Source: an uncultured beta proteobacterium
Lineage (GTDB): Bacteria; Pseudomonadota; Gammaproteobacteria; Burkholderiales; Burkholderiaceae_C
Assembly (NCBI GenBank): GCA_903909815.1
Contig: CAIVXG010000082.1
Location: 1 to 64,000 of the forward strand
Direction: 5' to 3'
Length of the DNA stretch: 64,000 bases
In this document: in pieces, positions 1 through 8,040 of the stretch
Position numbering within the stretch: position 1 is the first letter of the stretch
How the letters are laid out: each line of letters begins with the position of its first letter
Program-made: the position numbers and the translations under genes
The notes under the pieces: generated by a model
Told to the model about the DNA's origin: nothing
The model's database searches: none
What the model saw: only the letters and a program-made list of their open reading frames with translations

Positions 1-254
1 CCCTCGCCTGTGCTGGCGCCCGCCACGAGCCCTGCAATGTCGACAAACTCGACAATCGCGGTCTGAATCTTCTCCGGTTTGACGATGGCCGCAAGCTGGT
101 CCAGGCGCTTGTCGGGCACCTCCACGATGCCCACGTTGGGCTCGATCGTGCAAAAGGGATAGTTCTCCGCCGCAATGCCCGCCTTGGTCAGCGCATTGAA
201 CAGGGTGGATTTACCGACGTTGGGCAAGCCCACGATGCCGCACTTCAAACTCAT
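1..254 (-). CDS. ychF: Redox-regulated ATPase/GTPase YchF, N-terminal part
   Basis: The minus strand reads [20 protein letters not shown] and continues with [20 protein letters not shown], the start of the YchF/OLA1 family. The P-loop GLPNVGKST and the [11 protein letters not shown] switch region are visible. YchF is a TRAFAC-class NTPase that prefers ATP, binds ribosomes and is involved in translation and oxidative stress responses. The gene runs off the left edge, so only about 84 residues are present, and the TGS and helical domains lie outside. The start ATG is the reverse complement of 252-254. The identity is clear from the near-invariant N-terminus. Confidence 0.95.
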   Translation of the reverse strand, partial: MSLKCGIVGLPNVGKSTLFNALTKAGIAAENYPFCTIEPNVGIVEVPDKRLDQLAAIVKPEKIQTAIVEFVDIAGLVAGASTGE

Positions 255-645
255 GAAAAATGTCCTTATGAATCAATGTCCCAGAGGAACGACCGAACCC
301 AACGTGGGCATCGTGGAGGTGCCCTATCCGCATGTGGGAATGGCGTCGCGAGCGGACGGCCCTTCAGCCGAAAGTGCTTTGGCTTCGCAGCTTTTTGTCC
401 TCGTTTTGTCCTGGGAGTAAGCCTTTGATTGTACTAATCAGCAAAGTCATGTTGCAAAAGGTGTCAGCTTCTGATGTGCGCATCCTGCGTGACAGTGTCT
501 TGGGTGGCTTCGGTGTGCGAGTGCAAGGAACTGACGGCGACAGCAGATTGACCTCGCTGAGGGCGTCTCGGCTGTGATGATAGCCAGATGGTCGGCGCGG
601 TGCATAGGCGCGTATTTATCAGCACTTGGCACCGCGTCCAGTCCG
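255..645. other. Gene-free stretch upstream of ychF
   Basis: This is about 390 bases between the ychF start and the end of the first lipoprotein gene. It should carry the ychF promoter and 5' leader on the minus strand. The reading frames here show no recognisable domain or good ribosome binding site. I see no convincing hairpin terminator. Confidence 0.4.
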
Positions 646-1170
646 CTAAAAACTGGTTTGTTCACCCAGTTTTTGCAAAAATAGTCTAATATTTTCCTTA
701 ATCGATCTTTCGTTCGCAATCCGAAGTCTTTCCATCCCAACAAACGCATCAGATGGCGAAGCCGAACCAGTGGCGGTAATCGGAATTTGATTTTTCTTAC
801 CGTCTGCAGTTACCGTGTACAAAACACTGGACACCACATCAAAGGTCAACCCAAATAGCGGCTGCTTCAGTTCAGTCAGGCTGGCGTCTATGGTGTACTT
901 TGCCGCACCCGGATCATTCGCTTTATAACCTGCCATCGAAATTGACTTGTCCAGAGCGCCTTTGAACCCCTGTGTATCTACTTGCGAAGTCCACAGCGGG
1001 TTGGTGTCCTTGCCGCCGGCAACATTGTTAACAATCATCTGTCTTTTGAGATTGGTATTCAATTTTGCTGGAATATCTTGCAAGGAAATCGACATTGATT
1101 GCTGCGTCGCAGGCGTCGCACAACCTGTCAGAAATGCGACAAAGGCGATAAGTAACAATCTATTAAACAT
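646..1170 (-). CDS. Small lipoprotein, unknown function
   Basis: The protein has 174 residues and starts MFNRLLLIAFVAFLTGCATP. This is a short signal peptide with the lipobox LTGC, so Cys17 is the likely lipidated residue and the mature protein sits on a periplasmic membrane face. A GGGGAA ribosome binding site lies just upstream of the ATG. The mature part is soluble, ends FLQKLGEQTSF and resembles no family I can name. It follows a second lipoprotein gene by 33 nt on the same strand, so the two are probably co-transcribed. Function unknown. Confidence 0.75.
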   Translation of the reverse strand: MFNRLLLIAFVAFLTGCATPATQQSMSISLQDIPAKLNTNLKRQMIVNNVAGGKDTNPLWTSQVDTQGFKGALDKSISMAGYKANDPGAAKYTIDASLTELKQPLFGLTFDVVSSVLYTVTADGKKNQIPITATGSASPSDAFVGMERLRIANERSIKENIRLFLQKLGEQTSF

Positions 1171-1203
1171 AGCTTCCCCATTCCAAAAAAAATAATTCGC
1201 TGA

Positions 1204-1653
1204 TTATTGCTTCGCCGGAACACCTTGAGTCGCAGGCGGGGTCGGTGTTGGTAAACCGATAGCAGTTGCAATCTTGTTAAGTACCACAGCCACTGAACTT
1301 GGATAGTCAAATCCAGCCCCGGTGTTTCTGTCCACAATATAGCCAATCCCGCCACCAATCAGAATATTTCCCCAAACGGCGCCATTGCTCTTTGAAACCA
1401 GGGTTTCGTGGCCGGAAACCTTGCCGTCCATAAGACAATCGATGGCAAGATCGCCGGTACTTTTGTGAACCGTGACTGTACCGGGGCTTGTCACAAACCA
1501 TTTTCCAGTATCATTCTGCAGCGTGCATCCAACACCGGCCACTTCTTTGGAATCTTGAATCGTTTGGACTGTTATTGGTTGCATTTTTTCGCCCGATACC
1601 GATGCGCACCCTGATACCGCGAGTAGAGTGGCAACTAGCATTAGATTTTTCAT
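1204..1653 (-). CDS. Small lipoprotein, unknown function
   Basis: The protein has 149 residues and starts MKNLMLVATLLAVSGCASVS, with lipobox VSGC and lipidated Cys16. A glycine-rich hydrophobic segment near residues 95-110 (WGNILIGGGIGYIVDRNTG) resembles the membrane-associated or glycine-zipper stretch of many small outer-membrane lipoproteins. The C-terminus is proline-rich. It is the first gene of a probable two-gene lipoprotein operon with the gene ending at 646. Function unknown; the lipoprotein call rests on the signal sequence. Confidence 0.75.
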   Translation of the reverse strand: MKNLMLVATLLAVSGCASVSGEKMQPITVQTIQDSKEVAGVGCTLQNDTGKWFVTSPGTVTVHKSTGDLAIDCLMDGKVSGHETLVSKSNGAVWGNILIGGGIGYIVDRNTGAGFDYPSSVAVVLNKIATAIGLPTPTPPATQGVPAKQ

Positions 1654-1854
1654 TTTTAGACCTTGTCTCCATCACGGTAAAATGAGGGTGGTGCCGCATC
1701 ACCGAAAAAAATGTTACCACAATAAAAATTGCGACCACCTGTCGGACTTGAGTGGCGATTTGGCCGCCCAAGTTTCGGGTTGCAAAAAATAGGCACTTGC
1801 AGGTGCGGATGGACGAATTTTGAGGTTTCCAAAGGTATTCCCCCGCCTCATGAA

Positions 1855-2040
1855 ACTTTGGACGCAGTACGGCCCTGCGTTGCACATTCCAAACAAGGCG
1901 AACCAAGTCCCATCCGCCGGTGCCTTTGCTCAGGCCACGCATCGAGAATTAACGCTGGCCCCCGCACGGACTTGATGATTCCAAGCACCGACTCGACCGT
2001 TTGCTTGCGTTGGCGTGGCGCGCAGGCAAAAGCGCCTGCT
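1855..2040 (-). pseudogene. Remnant of an IS1182-like transposase C-terminus
   Basis: Reading the minus strand from about 2036 gives RQRKQTVESVLGIIKSVRG. A frame shift and an in-frame TAA follow, then FSMRGLSKGTGGWDLVRLVW and NVQRRAVLRPK. Joined, these match the conserved C-terminal block of IS1182/IS5-type DDE transposases (VE-VFGIIKSVMGFRQFSLRGL-KV-GEW-LV-MAWNIKR). The shift, the stop and the missing rest of the enzyme make it a dead relic. No terminal inverted repeats could be assigned. The call rests on motif memory and one reconstructed frame shift. Confidence 0.6.
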
Positions 2041-2746
2041 CGCTGTGGTGCTCACGCCAGCTGGAATGGTGCTCAGCGCACGCCGATTGTGCGTTGCAGG
2101 CTTGGCGTTACGCTTGAGGCCAAATTGAACCTGGTTGTCATGAGATAGTCCATTGCGAATGACCCAAGCCATTTGCAGGCGTTAGCCCAGTCTTGTCGGT
2201 CCAATTGGTAGCGGGAACCGATCGCATCAATGTGCCGTTCATACTGTCTTATCAGATACGGCTCTTCGCCGTGCTGCAAGCGTTTCAGGACAACGAGTCA
2301 GAAACGGCACGTATCGTTGTTCAGGACGCGCTTCGGGAATGGTTTGGACCAACCCATGGGCCGCACGATCAGGTTCTGAGTCAGCGCGCGACCACGGAAC
2401 AAAATGACCTGCGAATCATCGCGAACGCCATATCTCAACCCATTGGCGCCCATAACCACAATTGGCGGGTCGCGCTGCGGGTAGTCGACAACATTACGGG
2501 GCCAATCCGCCAGCTGGCCCATGAAATGGAACGCTGAATCGCTTCACAATTGGTTCATAGATAACGCAGCTCACTACCGATAAGAATGTCCAACCCCCGG
2601 GATAACCCTTGCCTCATCCCGGTCGGCGATGGACCCATGAAGGAGCCTTCAAATTGCCAAACGCGACACAGCCAGTTACAGTGTCCTCCTGCTTCAAAAT
2701 AATCGAACGGAAAGCAGCCCAGTCGCCTTTTTTTGCCGGTCTGCCC
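2041..2746. other. Stretch without an intact gene beside the IS relic
   Basis: About 700 bases have only overlapping medium-length frames on both strands (for example 2193-2537 plus and 2298-2522 minus). None has a clear ribosome binding site or a recognisable motif. Given the transposase relic next door, this is probably decayed accessory DNA. Confidence 0.4.
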
Positions 2747-2758
2747 TAGGAGTACATC

Positions 2759-2872
2759 ATGAAGAAGTTATCGCTCATTACCGCGTTGACATTTCTCTCG
2801 TTCGCTATCATCGTTGTGGCCACGTTCGCGGCCATTGCAATTTCTGAGGCGTTTTCCAGCGTCTATTACTGA
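2759..2872 (+). CDS. 37-residue single-span membrane peptide
   Basis: The short frame encodes MKKLSLITALTFLSFAIIVV followed by ATFAAIAISEAFSSVYY and a TGA stop. A strong ribosome binding site TAGGAG at 2747-2752 sits six bases upstream of the ATG. The composition is typical of a small inner-membrane protein: two N-terminal lysines, then about 22 hydrophobic residues and a short polar tail. It could also be an uncleaved signal peptide. No family is recognised. It stands alone in a long region without other genes. Confidence 0.55.
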   Translation: MKKLSLITALTFLSFAIIVVATFAAIAISEAFSSVYY

Positions 2873-3253
2873 GTTTCGCTGGTGGCGGGTTGTCATTGGA
2901 GCCGCCACCACCCGACACGAATTGCAGCGAGACGAAACAAGGGCTGACTTCCCAAGCACTCTGCGCAACGTTGCCGACGAACTCGGCAGGGCAGTCGGCG
3001 TGCGCGGATGTTGGATCGTTTCCTGACGTGTGGGGGCTGGGACGGGTCCCGCGCAGACATAATCCTGCCACGGGCTGCAGGGGCCAGTGTGGTCAGTTGA
3101 CTCTCGGCTCCTGGCGAATTTTGGCGGGTGCTTGTACATTCCACAGGTTTACAGCCAACGTGAAGAAGTGAACTTTCATGGCACGGTGCGGTTCGCCGCC
3201 GAAACATGAAGGTTCGCCCATCGGTCCGTCCAACCTCAAAATCATCACATTAC
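2873..3253. other. Intergenic region upstream of the DUF3334 gene
   Basis: About 380 bases with only weak frames and no recognisable product. It presumably carries the promoter of the DUF3334 gene, but I cannot point to convincing -35/-10 boxes. Confidence 0.35.
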
Positions 3254-3937
3254 ATGAACCGACAAAAAAACTCCGTCGCATTTGGCACTGAAGACCTTTT
3301 GATGAGCCTGTGCAACTCGGTAACCAAGGTGCTCAACCTGGCAACCCAGAGCCATATCCACTATTCCGGCATGGTTCAGCGCATCACCAAGACCTGCCTC
3401 AAGCCCGACATCGGATGCTTCGTGCTGTTCGACGGCGGCTTTTCCGGGCTGATGGTGGTCAACTTCTCCGGCCAGGCCGCGATGGAGTTGTACGAAACTT
3501 ATATGCTGAACATGGGCATGTCCAAGTCAGACTTGGCCAGTGCCTACACATCGGATGAAGTAGCGAACGTGATGGGCGAACTGATGAACCAGGTCATGGG
3601 CGACTTCACCAGCAAAGTCAGGCGCGAGTTGCAAACGCAAATCACGCAGAACCAACCCAAGATGCTGGTCCTGAACAAGCAGGTGGCCCTGAGCGTGGAC
3701 GCGAATCTGGACAACCCCGAATGCCGTCGCGTCACGTTCTACACTGAACGCAACCATATTTTCTACCTTGAACTCGCGATCGACCGCACCGAGTTCATTC
3801 AACTGTTTGAGTTCGAGTCCAAGGAAGTGACCGATACCGACGCCTTGATGGCACAGGCCCACGAGGCGCATGTACCAGCCCCTGCTGCACCCGCGGTCAA
3901 CGACCACGATGAACTGCTCAGATCCCTGGACATGTGA
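3254..3937 (+). CDS. DUF3334 family protein (CheX-like fold)
   Basis: The 227-residue protein carries TEDLLMSLCNSVTKVL, MVQRITKTCLKPDIGCFVLF, YTSDEVANVMGELMNQVMGD and TQNQPKMLVLNKQV. These are conserved blocks of DUF3334, a family of marine and freshwater proteobacteria. The GELMNQVMGD segment resembles the E-x2-N motif of CheX/CheC phosphatases, so a role in chemotaxis-type phospho-signalling or adaptation is possible, but this is inference. I chose ATG 3254 because it leaves about ten residues before the conserved block. An in-frame ATG at 3206 would add 16 residues; neither has a clear ribosome binding site. No chemotaxis genes are adjacent. Confidence 0.8.
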   Translation: MNRQKNSVAFGTEDLLMSLCNSVTKVLNLATQSHIHYSGMVQRITKTCLKPDIGCFVLFDGGFSGLMVVNFSGQAAMELYETYMLNMGMSKSDLASAYTSDEVANVMGELMNQVMGDFTSKVRRELQTQITQNQPKMLVLNKQVALSVDANLDNPECRRVTFYTERNHIFYLELAIDRTEFIQLFEFESKEVTDTDALMAQAHEAHVPAPAAPAVNDHDELLRSLDM

Positions 3938-4273
3938 CACCGTCGCCTGGGCGAACATCACGGCATGCGGGAAACTTATTGCTGAATCCCTCGCAACTCA
4001 GGACATCAGCGTTGCCAACTGGTGCACCAAAAACTCCAGCTTGCGCACCAGTTGCACAGGACAGCGCGCCTGTCCTGCAAGCAAGAACTGTGTTCTCGCC
4101 CAGAAATGGTGTGGAATGTGAAGAGAACGCATGCGGTGGATCGATAGTTGCATTCGATACTGCAACTGCCGTGCCAACATTCGCCCGATCCAAAGTTTGA
4201 AGCCAGTCTGGCGGCTCAGTCCATGTCATCGGGACCGGCGCGACCCGCCGGTGGGCAAACAGCCCGGTAACTG
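3938..4273. other. Intergenic region with a perfect hairpin
   Basis: About 335 bases separate the DUF3334 gene from the convergent cytochrome b561 gene. Frames on both strands lack motifs. It contains the inverted repeat at 4057-4077, which lacks a T-tract on either side. Confidence 0.4.
4057..4077. repeat. 8-bp perfect inverted repeat (hairpin)
   Basis: CAGGACAG at 4057-4064 and CTGTCCTG at 4070-4077 are perfect inverted arms around a CGCGC loop. There is no run of T after it, so it does not look like a classic intrinsic terminator. It could be a REP-type element or help end the convergent transcripts. Confidence 0.45.
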
Positions 4274-4822
4274 TCAGTTGCGGGGCGGGTCAGAGCGCAG
4301 GGCAAGGCCCGGCCACATGCGCGCCAGAATGCCGTCTCGCAAACCCCAGTGGTGCCAGACCGCCGCAGCGGCATGCAGCCCTGCGACAGCCAGCAGGATG
4401 TTGGCGAGCAAGCCGTGCAGTTCGACGGTGTTGTGGGCCAGCACCTTGTTTCCCGGATCGAAGGCGGGGACAGTGAACAGGTTAAAGATGCTGTCGCCGC
4501 GAAACCATACGCTGGCCAGACCCAGCAGCACCAGCGCAATCATCAGCGCGTACAACAGATGGTGCACGCCGATTGCGAGTTTGCCCGCCGCACCGGAATC
4601 TGCCGGTGGCAACTTGACGCCAGCCGTGCGACGCCAGACGAGGCGCAGCGTCAAGGTCGCCGCCAGCAGCACCCCCACAGCGATGTGCAGGCTGCGCACC
4701 GTCACCCGTGGCGTTCCTTTGGGGAAGAAATCGATGCATTGGCCCACGATCCAAAGGCCCACCACCAGCGCCGCGCTGAGCCAATGAAGGAATACGGTGC
4801 GCGAGTCATAGGTGGGGTTCAT
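4274..4822 (-). CDS. Cytochrome b561 family protein
   Basis: The 182-residue membrane protein has four hydrophobic spans and the histidines typical of di-haem cytochrome b561/CybB. HWLSAALVVGLW is at the N-terminus, SLHIAVGVLLAATL in span 2, GVHHLLYALMIAL in span 3 and ELHGLLANILLAVAGLH in span 4. Such proteins pass electrons through the inner membrane, for example from quinol to a periplasmic acceptor or to quench superoxide. The length matches the family. Upstream on the same strand is the cation:proton antiporter, about 70 nt away, so they may be co-transcribed. No electron partner is adjacent. Confidence 0.9.
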   Translation of the reverse strand: MNPTYDSRTVFLHWLSAALVVGLWIVGQCIDFFPKGTPRVTVRSLHIAVGVLLAATLTLRLVWRRTAGVKLPPADSGAAGKLAIGVHHLLYALMIALVLLGLASVWFRGDSIFNLFTVPAFDPGNKVLAHNTVELHGLLANILLAVAGLHAAAAVWHHWGLRDGILARMWPGLALRSDPPRN

Positions 4823-4894
4823 GTAGAGGGGTTCGGCAGTTGGAGCGATCGTTCCAGTCTAACGCACGCATGAGTGGATCTGATGACACCCCGG

Positions 4895-6106
4895 TCATCT
4901 CGCTCTGAAAACGATCTCTTTCATGCGCTGCAGTTTGGGCGCGACAACCGGCACGGTCAGCATGGTGCTGGCCACGGCCATGAGCAGCAAGGCAGTGAAC
5001 GTGGCGCTGGTGATGAGGCCCTTGTCGAGCAGCACGTTGACGAAGATGATCATGATCAGCGCCTTGGTCTGCAGCAGCCAGCCGATGAGCGCGGCCTCAC
5101 CGGTTTCCCAGCGCAGGATCTTGCCCGCCGCGTGCATGCCCAACAATTTTCCGCCGACCGAGGCCACCAGCAGTACGCCGGCGGCGATAAAGACGCTGGC
5201 GCCACCGACGTTCCAGTTGGTGCGCAGCCCGGTACTCAGAAAGAACACCGGCATCACGATCAGCAACACATGGTGCCGCAGGCTGTCCATCTGCTTTTGG
5301 TCGAACCAGTGGCTGTCCATCACCGCCCCCGCCAGGAACGCTCCCACCATGAAGTGCAGCCCCGACCAGTCGGCGCCAAAACCACAAACAGCAAGCCAGA
5401 TCAGCCCCACGTACCAGCGGTCTTTTTCCGGCAGCCACAACATGAGTTTGCGCAGGAAATAGCCCATGACGGAAAAGGCCAGGAGAAACCCCAGTTGCCT
5501 TCCCATGCGATCCCAGTCCATCAAGATCACCGCCAACACGCCCCAGATCGCGATGTCGTCTAGGCTGGCGTAGCGCAGGATGCGCTGGCCAATCGGCTGG
5601 CGCAGGATGTCCAGTTTTTCCATGAGCAGTATCAGGATCGGCAGCGCGGTCACAGCGCACGCCATGCCCACACCCATGACGAATTGCCAGGTCATGGCCT
5701 TGGACCCGATCCAGCCGGGGTAGAGCAACAGGCCCGCGGCCGCCACGCACCCCAATGCCAGCGGCGTTCCTAGCGCCAGCCCGGCCGTGATGCCACTCTC
5801 TCGGCGGTGTTCCCAGGTTTGGCTCAGGTCGAGCTCAATGCCGGCGATCCAGACAAAGATCATCACGGCCCACCAAGCGATGCCGTTCAACAACTGGATC
5901 ACCTGGGGATTGAAGACAAAGTTGTAGTAATCGGGAAAAGCCATGCCCAAGACGCCGGGCCCGAGCAAGATGCCGGAGATGATCTGCACCACCACCAGCG
6001 GCGCGTAGTACTCGGTCCGGCCGACTCTCCAGATCAGATAGGGCAGCGTGAAGATCAGCGCCATCGCAATCAGGAATATCTCGGTGGTGCTCATGGTTTC
6101 GTGCAT
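4895..6106 (-). CDS. Cation:proton antiporter (CPA2, Kef/NhaS type)
   Basis: The 403-residue integral membrane protein has about a dozen hydrophobic segments. The motifs VVVQIISGILLGPGVLG and YASLDDIAIWGVLAV are typical of the Na+/H+ exchanger domain. The pair of acidic residues in SLDDIAIW corresponds to the ion-binding region of CPA2 proteins. There is no C-terminal TrkA-N/RCK domain, so gating by NAD(H) or glutathione as in KefB/KefC is not expected. The start is MHETMSTTEIF at 6106; ATG 6094 is an alternative. The divergent monooxygenase begins 84 nt away, so both promoters lie in that gap. Confidence 0.88.
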   Translation of the reverse strand: MHETMSTTEIFLIAMALIFTLPYLIWRVGRTEYYAPLVVVQIISGILLGPGVLGMAFPDYYNFVFNPQVIQLLNGIAWWAVMIFVWIAGIELDLSQTWEHRRESGITAGLALGTPLALGCVAAAGLLLYPGWIGSKAMTWQFVMGVGMACAVTALPILILLMEKLDILRQPIGQRILRYASLDDIAIWGVLAVILMDWDRMGRQLGFLLAFSVMGYFLRKLMLWLPEKDRWYVGLIWLAVCGFGADWSGLHFMVGAFLAGAVMDSHWFDQKQMDSLRHHVLLIVMPVFFLSTGLRTNWNVGGASVFIAAGVLLVASVGGKLLGMHAAGKILRWETGEAALIGWLLQTKALIMIIFVNVLLDKGLITSATFTALLLMAVASTMLTVPVVAPKLQRMKEIVFRAR

Positions 6107-6190
6107 GGCGCCGATGGTATCCGAGGCAAGGCATCGGGACACCGGTCGGTCGCCAATGCGGCTTGGCGCCACGCCTCCTACAATTGACCC

Positions 6191-7330
6191 ATGACGCGAT
6201 CTCTGGATATTTGTGTTCGCGGCGCTGGCCTGGTGGGTCAGACGCTGGCGCTGCTGCTTGCGCGTGAGCGCCTGCGAGTGGGTTTGGTGCGCGCGCCGGT
6301 GGCACCAGGAGCAGCCGTTGCGGACGTGCGGGCCTATGCGCTCAATGCCGCCTCCAAGGACCTGATCGGCTCGGTGCGCGGCTGGCCGGACGCGCAGCAC
6401 GCGACACCGGTGCGCCAGATGCGCATCAGCAGCGACAGCGGTGCTCAGTTGCAGTTCAGTGCCGAAGAGTTTGCCGTGCCGGCGCTGGCGTGGATCGTCG
6501 ATGTTCCCGCGCTGGAATCACGCCTGGCGCAGGCGGTGGGCTTTCAGTCGCTGATCGAGTCGGTCGAGTCGGCGCAAGAGGCAGCGCTCACGGTGGTATG
6601 CGAAGGCAAGTCGAGTCGATCGCGCGAAGAATTCGGCGTTCAGTTTTTGTGCACGCCCTACGGTCAAACGGCAATAGCGACGCGCCTGCAATGTGAAAAG
6701 CCACATGATCAGGTCGCTTACCAATGGTTCTCCCAGGGAGAAATTTTAGCTTTTTTGCCTTTGGACGGCGCACAGGGGAACTCTGTGGCCGTGGTGTGGT
6801 CTGTCGCTACAGCGCGGGCTTCGGAATTGCTCACACTGGAGCCAGCGGCATTTGGGCAGGCGCTTCAATCCTTCAGCCAGAATGCCTTAGGCCAGTTGGC
6901 GCTGAGCAGCGAGTGCGTCGCCTGGCCCTTGATTTCGGCGCTGACGCAGCAGTGGGTCGGACAGATGACCAGCGCGGGCAAGCAAGCCTGGGCCTTGGCC
7001 GGAGATGCAGCGCACGCGGTGCACCCACTGGCCGGTCAGGGGCTGAACCTGGGCTTGGCCGACGTGGCCGAACTCGCCAAGGTCTTGCATGAGCGTGAAT
7101 ACTGGCGCAGCGTGGGAGATCAGAAATTACTCAGGCGCTACGAGCGTTCGCGCAAAGCGGCGCTGGCGACCATGGGTGGCGCGATGGATGGCCTGCAGCA
7201 GTTGCTGACACGGCAGGAGGCACCGCTGCAATCCTTGCGCGATTGGGGTATGAAGGGCTTTGACAACAGTGGTCCGCTCAAGCGCTGGGTCGCGCAGCGG
7301 GCGATGGGATCTAACCAGGGACGACCATGA
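6191..7330 (+). CDS. UbiH/UbiF/Coq6-family FAD monooxygenase
   Basis: The 379-residue flavoprotein has the N-terminal FAD-binding GAGLVG, the DVRAYALN stretch after about residue 50, and the second FAD motif GDAAHAVHPLAGQGLNLG near residue 275. These are hallmarks of the ring hydroxylases of ubiquinone biosynthesis. It probably adds a hydroxyl to a polyprenyl-phenol at the inner membrane. Which position (C1, C5 or C6) cannot be told from sequence alone. The stop overlaps the dsbC start as ATGA, so translation is probably coupled. Confidence 0.85.
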   Translation: MTRSLDICVRGAGLVGQTLALLLARERLRVGLVRAPVAPGAAVADVRAYALNAASKDLIGSVRGWPDAQHATPVRQMRISSDSGAQLQFSAEEFAVPALAWIVDVPALESRLAQAVGFQSLIESVESAQEAALTVVCEGKSSRSREEFGVQFLCTPYGQTAIATRLQCEKPHDQVAYQWFSQGEILAFLPLDGAQGNSVAVVWSVATARASELLTLEPAAFGQALQSFSQNALGQLALSSECVAWPLISALTQQWVGQMTSAGKQAWALAGDAAHAVHPLAGQGLNLGLADVAELAKVLHEREYWRSVGDQKLLRRYERSRKAALATMGGAMDGLQQLLTRQEAPLQSLRDWGMKGFDNSGPLKRWVAQRAMGSNQGRP

Positions 7331-8040
7331 AACCGATGAAAACACTTTTTACCTTGGCCGTGATGAGCGTGGCCTGCATGGCCTGCTCGCAGGAAGCCGT
7401 GATTCGCAAGAACCTGGCCGAGCGCATTCCGCAGTTGCAAAACATTGACGAGGTGACCAAGTCGGCCATGCCTGGCCTGTGGGAGATCCGCACCAACGGC
7501 GCCGACATCCTGTACACCGACGCCGAGGGCAACTACCTGATTCAGGGCAGCCTGATCGACACCAAGCTGCGCCGCAATCTGACCGACGAGCGCGTGGACA
7601 AGCTCACCGCCATTGCCTTCGATGCCCTGCCGCTGAAAGACTCTTTCACGATCGTGCGCGGCAATGGCAAGCGACATTTGGCGGTGTTTGAAGACCCCAA
7701 CTGCGGCTATTGCAAGCGCTTCGAGCGCGACCTGCAAAAGGTGGACAACATCACCATCCACATGTTCCTGTATCCGATCCTGAGCTCGGATTCGACCGAC
7801 AAGTCCAAGGGCATCTGGTGCGCCAAGGACAAGGGGAAATCCTGGCAGGACTGGATGGTGCGCGACGTTCCCATCGGCGCCGCCAGCTGCGACACGGCCG
7901 CGCTTGAGCGCAATGTGGAATTCGGACACAAGTACAAGATCACCGGCACGCCGACGCTGATCTTCGCCAACAGCGAACGGGTTCCGGGCGCCATCGATAG
8001 CCAACAAGTCGAACAACATCTGGCGGAAGCCAAGAATTGA
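7327..8040 (+). CDS. dsbC: Periplasmic thiol:disulfide interchange protein DsbC
   Basis: The 237-residue precursor starts with a signal peptide (LFTLAVMSVACMAC) followed by the DsbC dimerisation domain and a thioredoxin fold with the active site CGYC at residues 126-129 (FEDPNCGYCK). The cis-proline motif ITGTPTLIF is present near residue 213. DsbC isomerises wrong disulfides in the periplasm and is kept reduced by DsbD, which is not in this window. A lipobox is poorly matched, so lipidation is uncertain. It overlaps the genes on both sides (ATGA upstream, TTGA downstream). Confidence 0.92.
   Translation: MKPMKTLFTLAVMSVACMACSQEAVIRKNLAERIPQLQNIDEVTKSAMPGLWEIRTNGADILYTDAEGNYLIQGSLIDTKLRRNLTDERVDKLTAIAFDALPLKDSFTIVRGNGKRHLAVFEDPNCGYCKRFERDLQKVDNITIHMFLYPILSSDSTDKSKGIWCAKDKGKSWQDWMVRDVPIGAASCDTAALERNVEFGHKYKITGTPTLIFANSERVPGAIDSQQVEQHLAEAKN

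Noticed and set aside
447-749. 100-residue minus-strand frame after the lipoprotein gene
   Set aside because: It overlaps the end of a well supported lipoprotein gene in another phase and shows no domain.
2193-2537. 114-residue plus-strand frame
   Set aside because: No recognisable motif, competing frames on the other strand, and it lies in decayed DNA.
3918-4229. Cysteine-rich minus-strand frame next to DUF3334
   Set aside because: No ribosome binding site or conserved motif, and it overlaps the DUF3334 end and a hairpin. Treated as intergenic.
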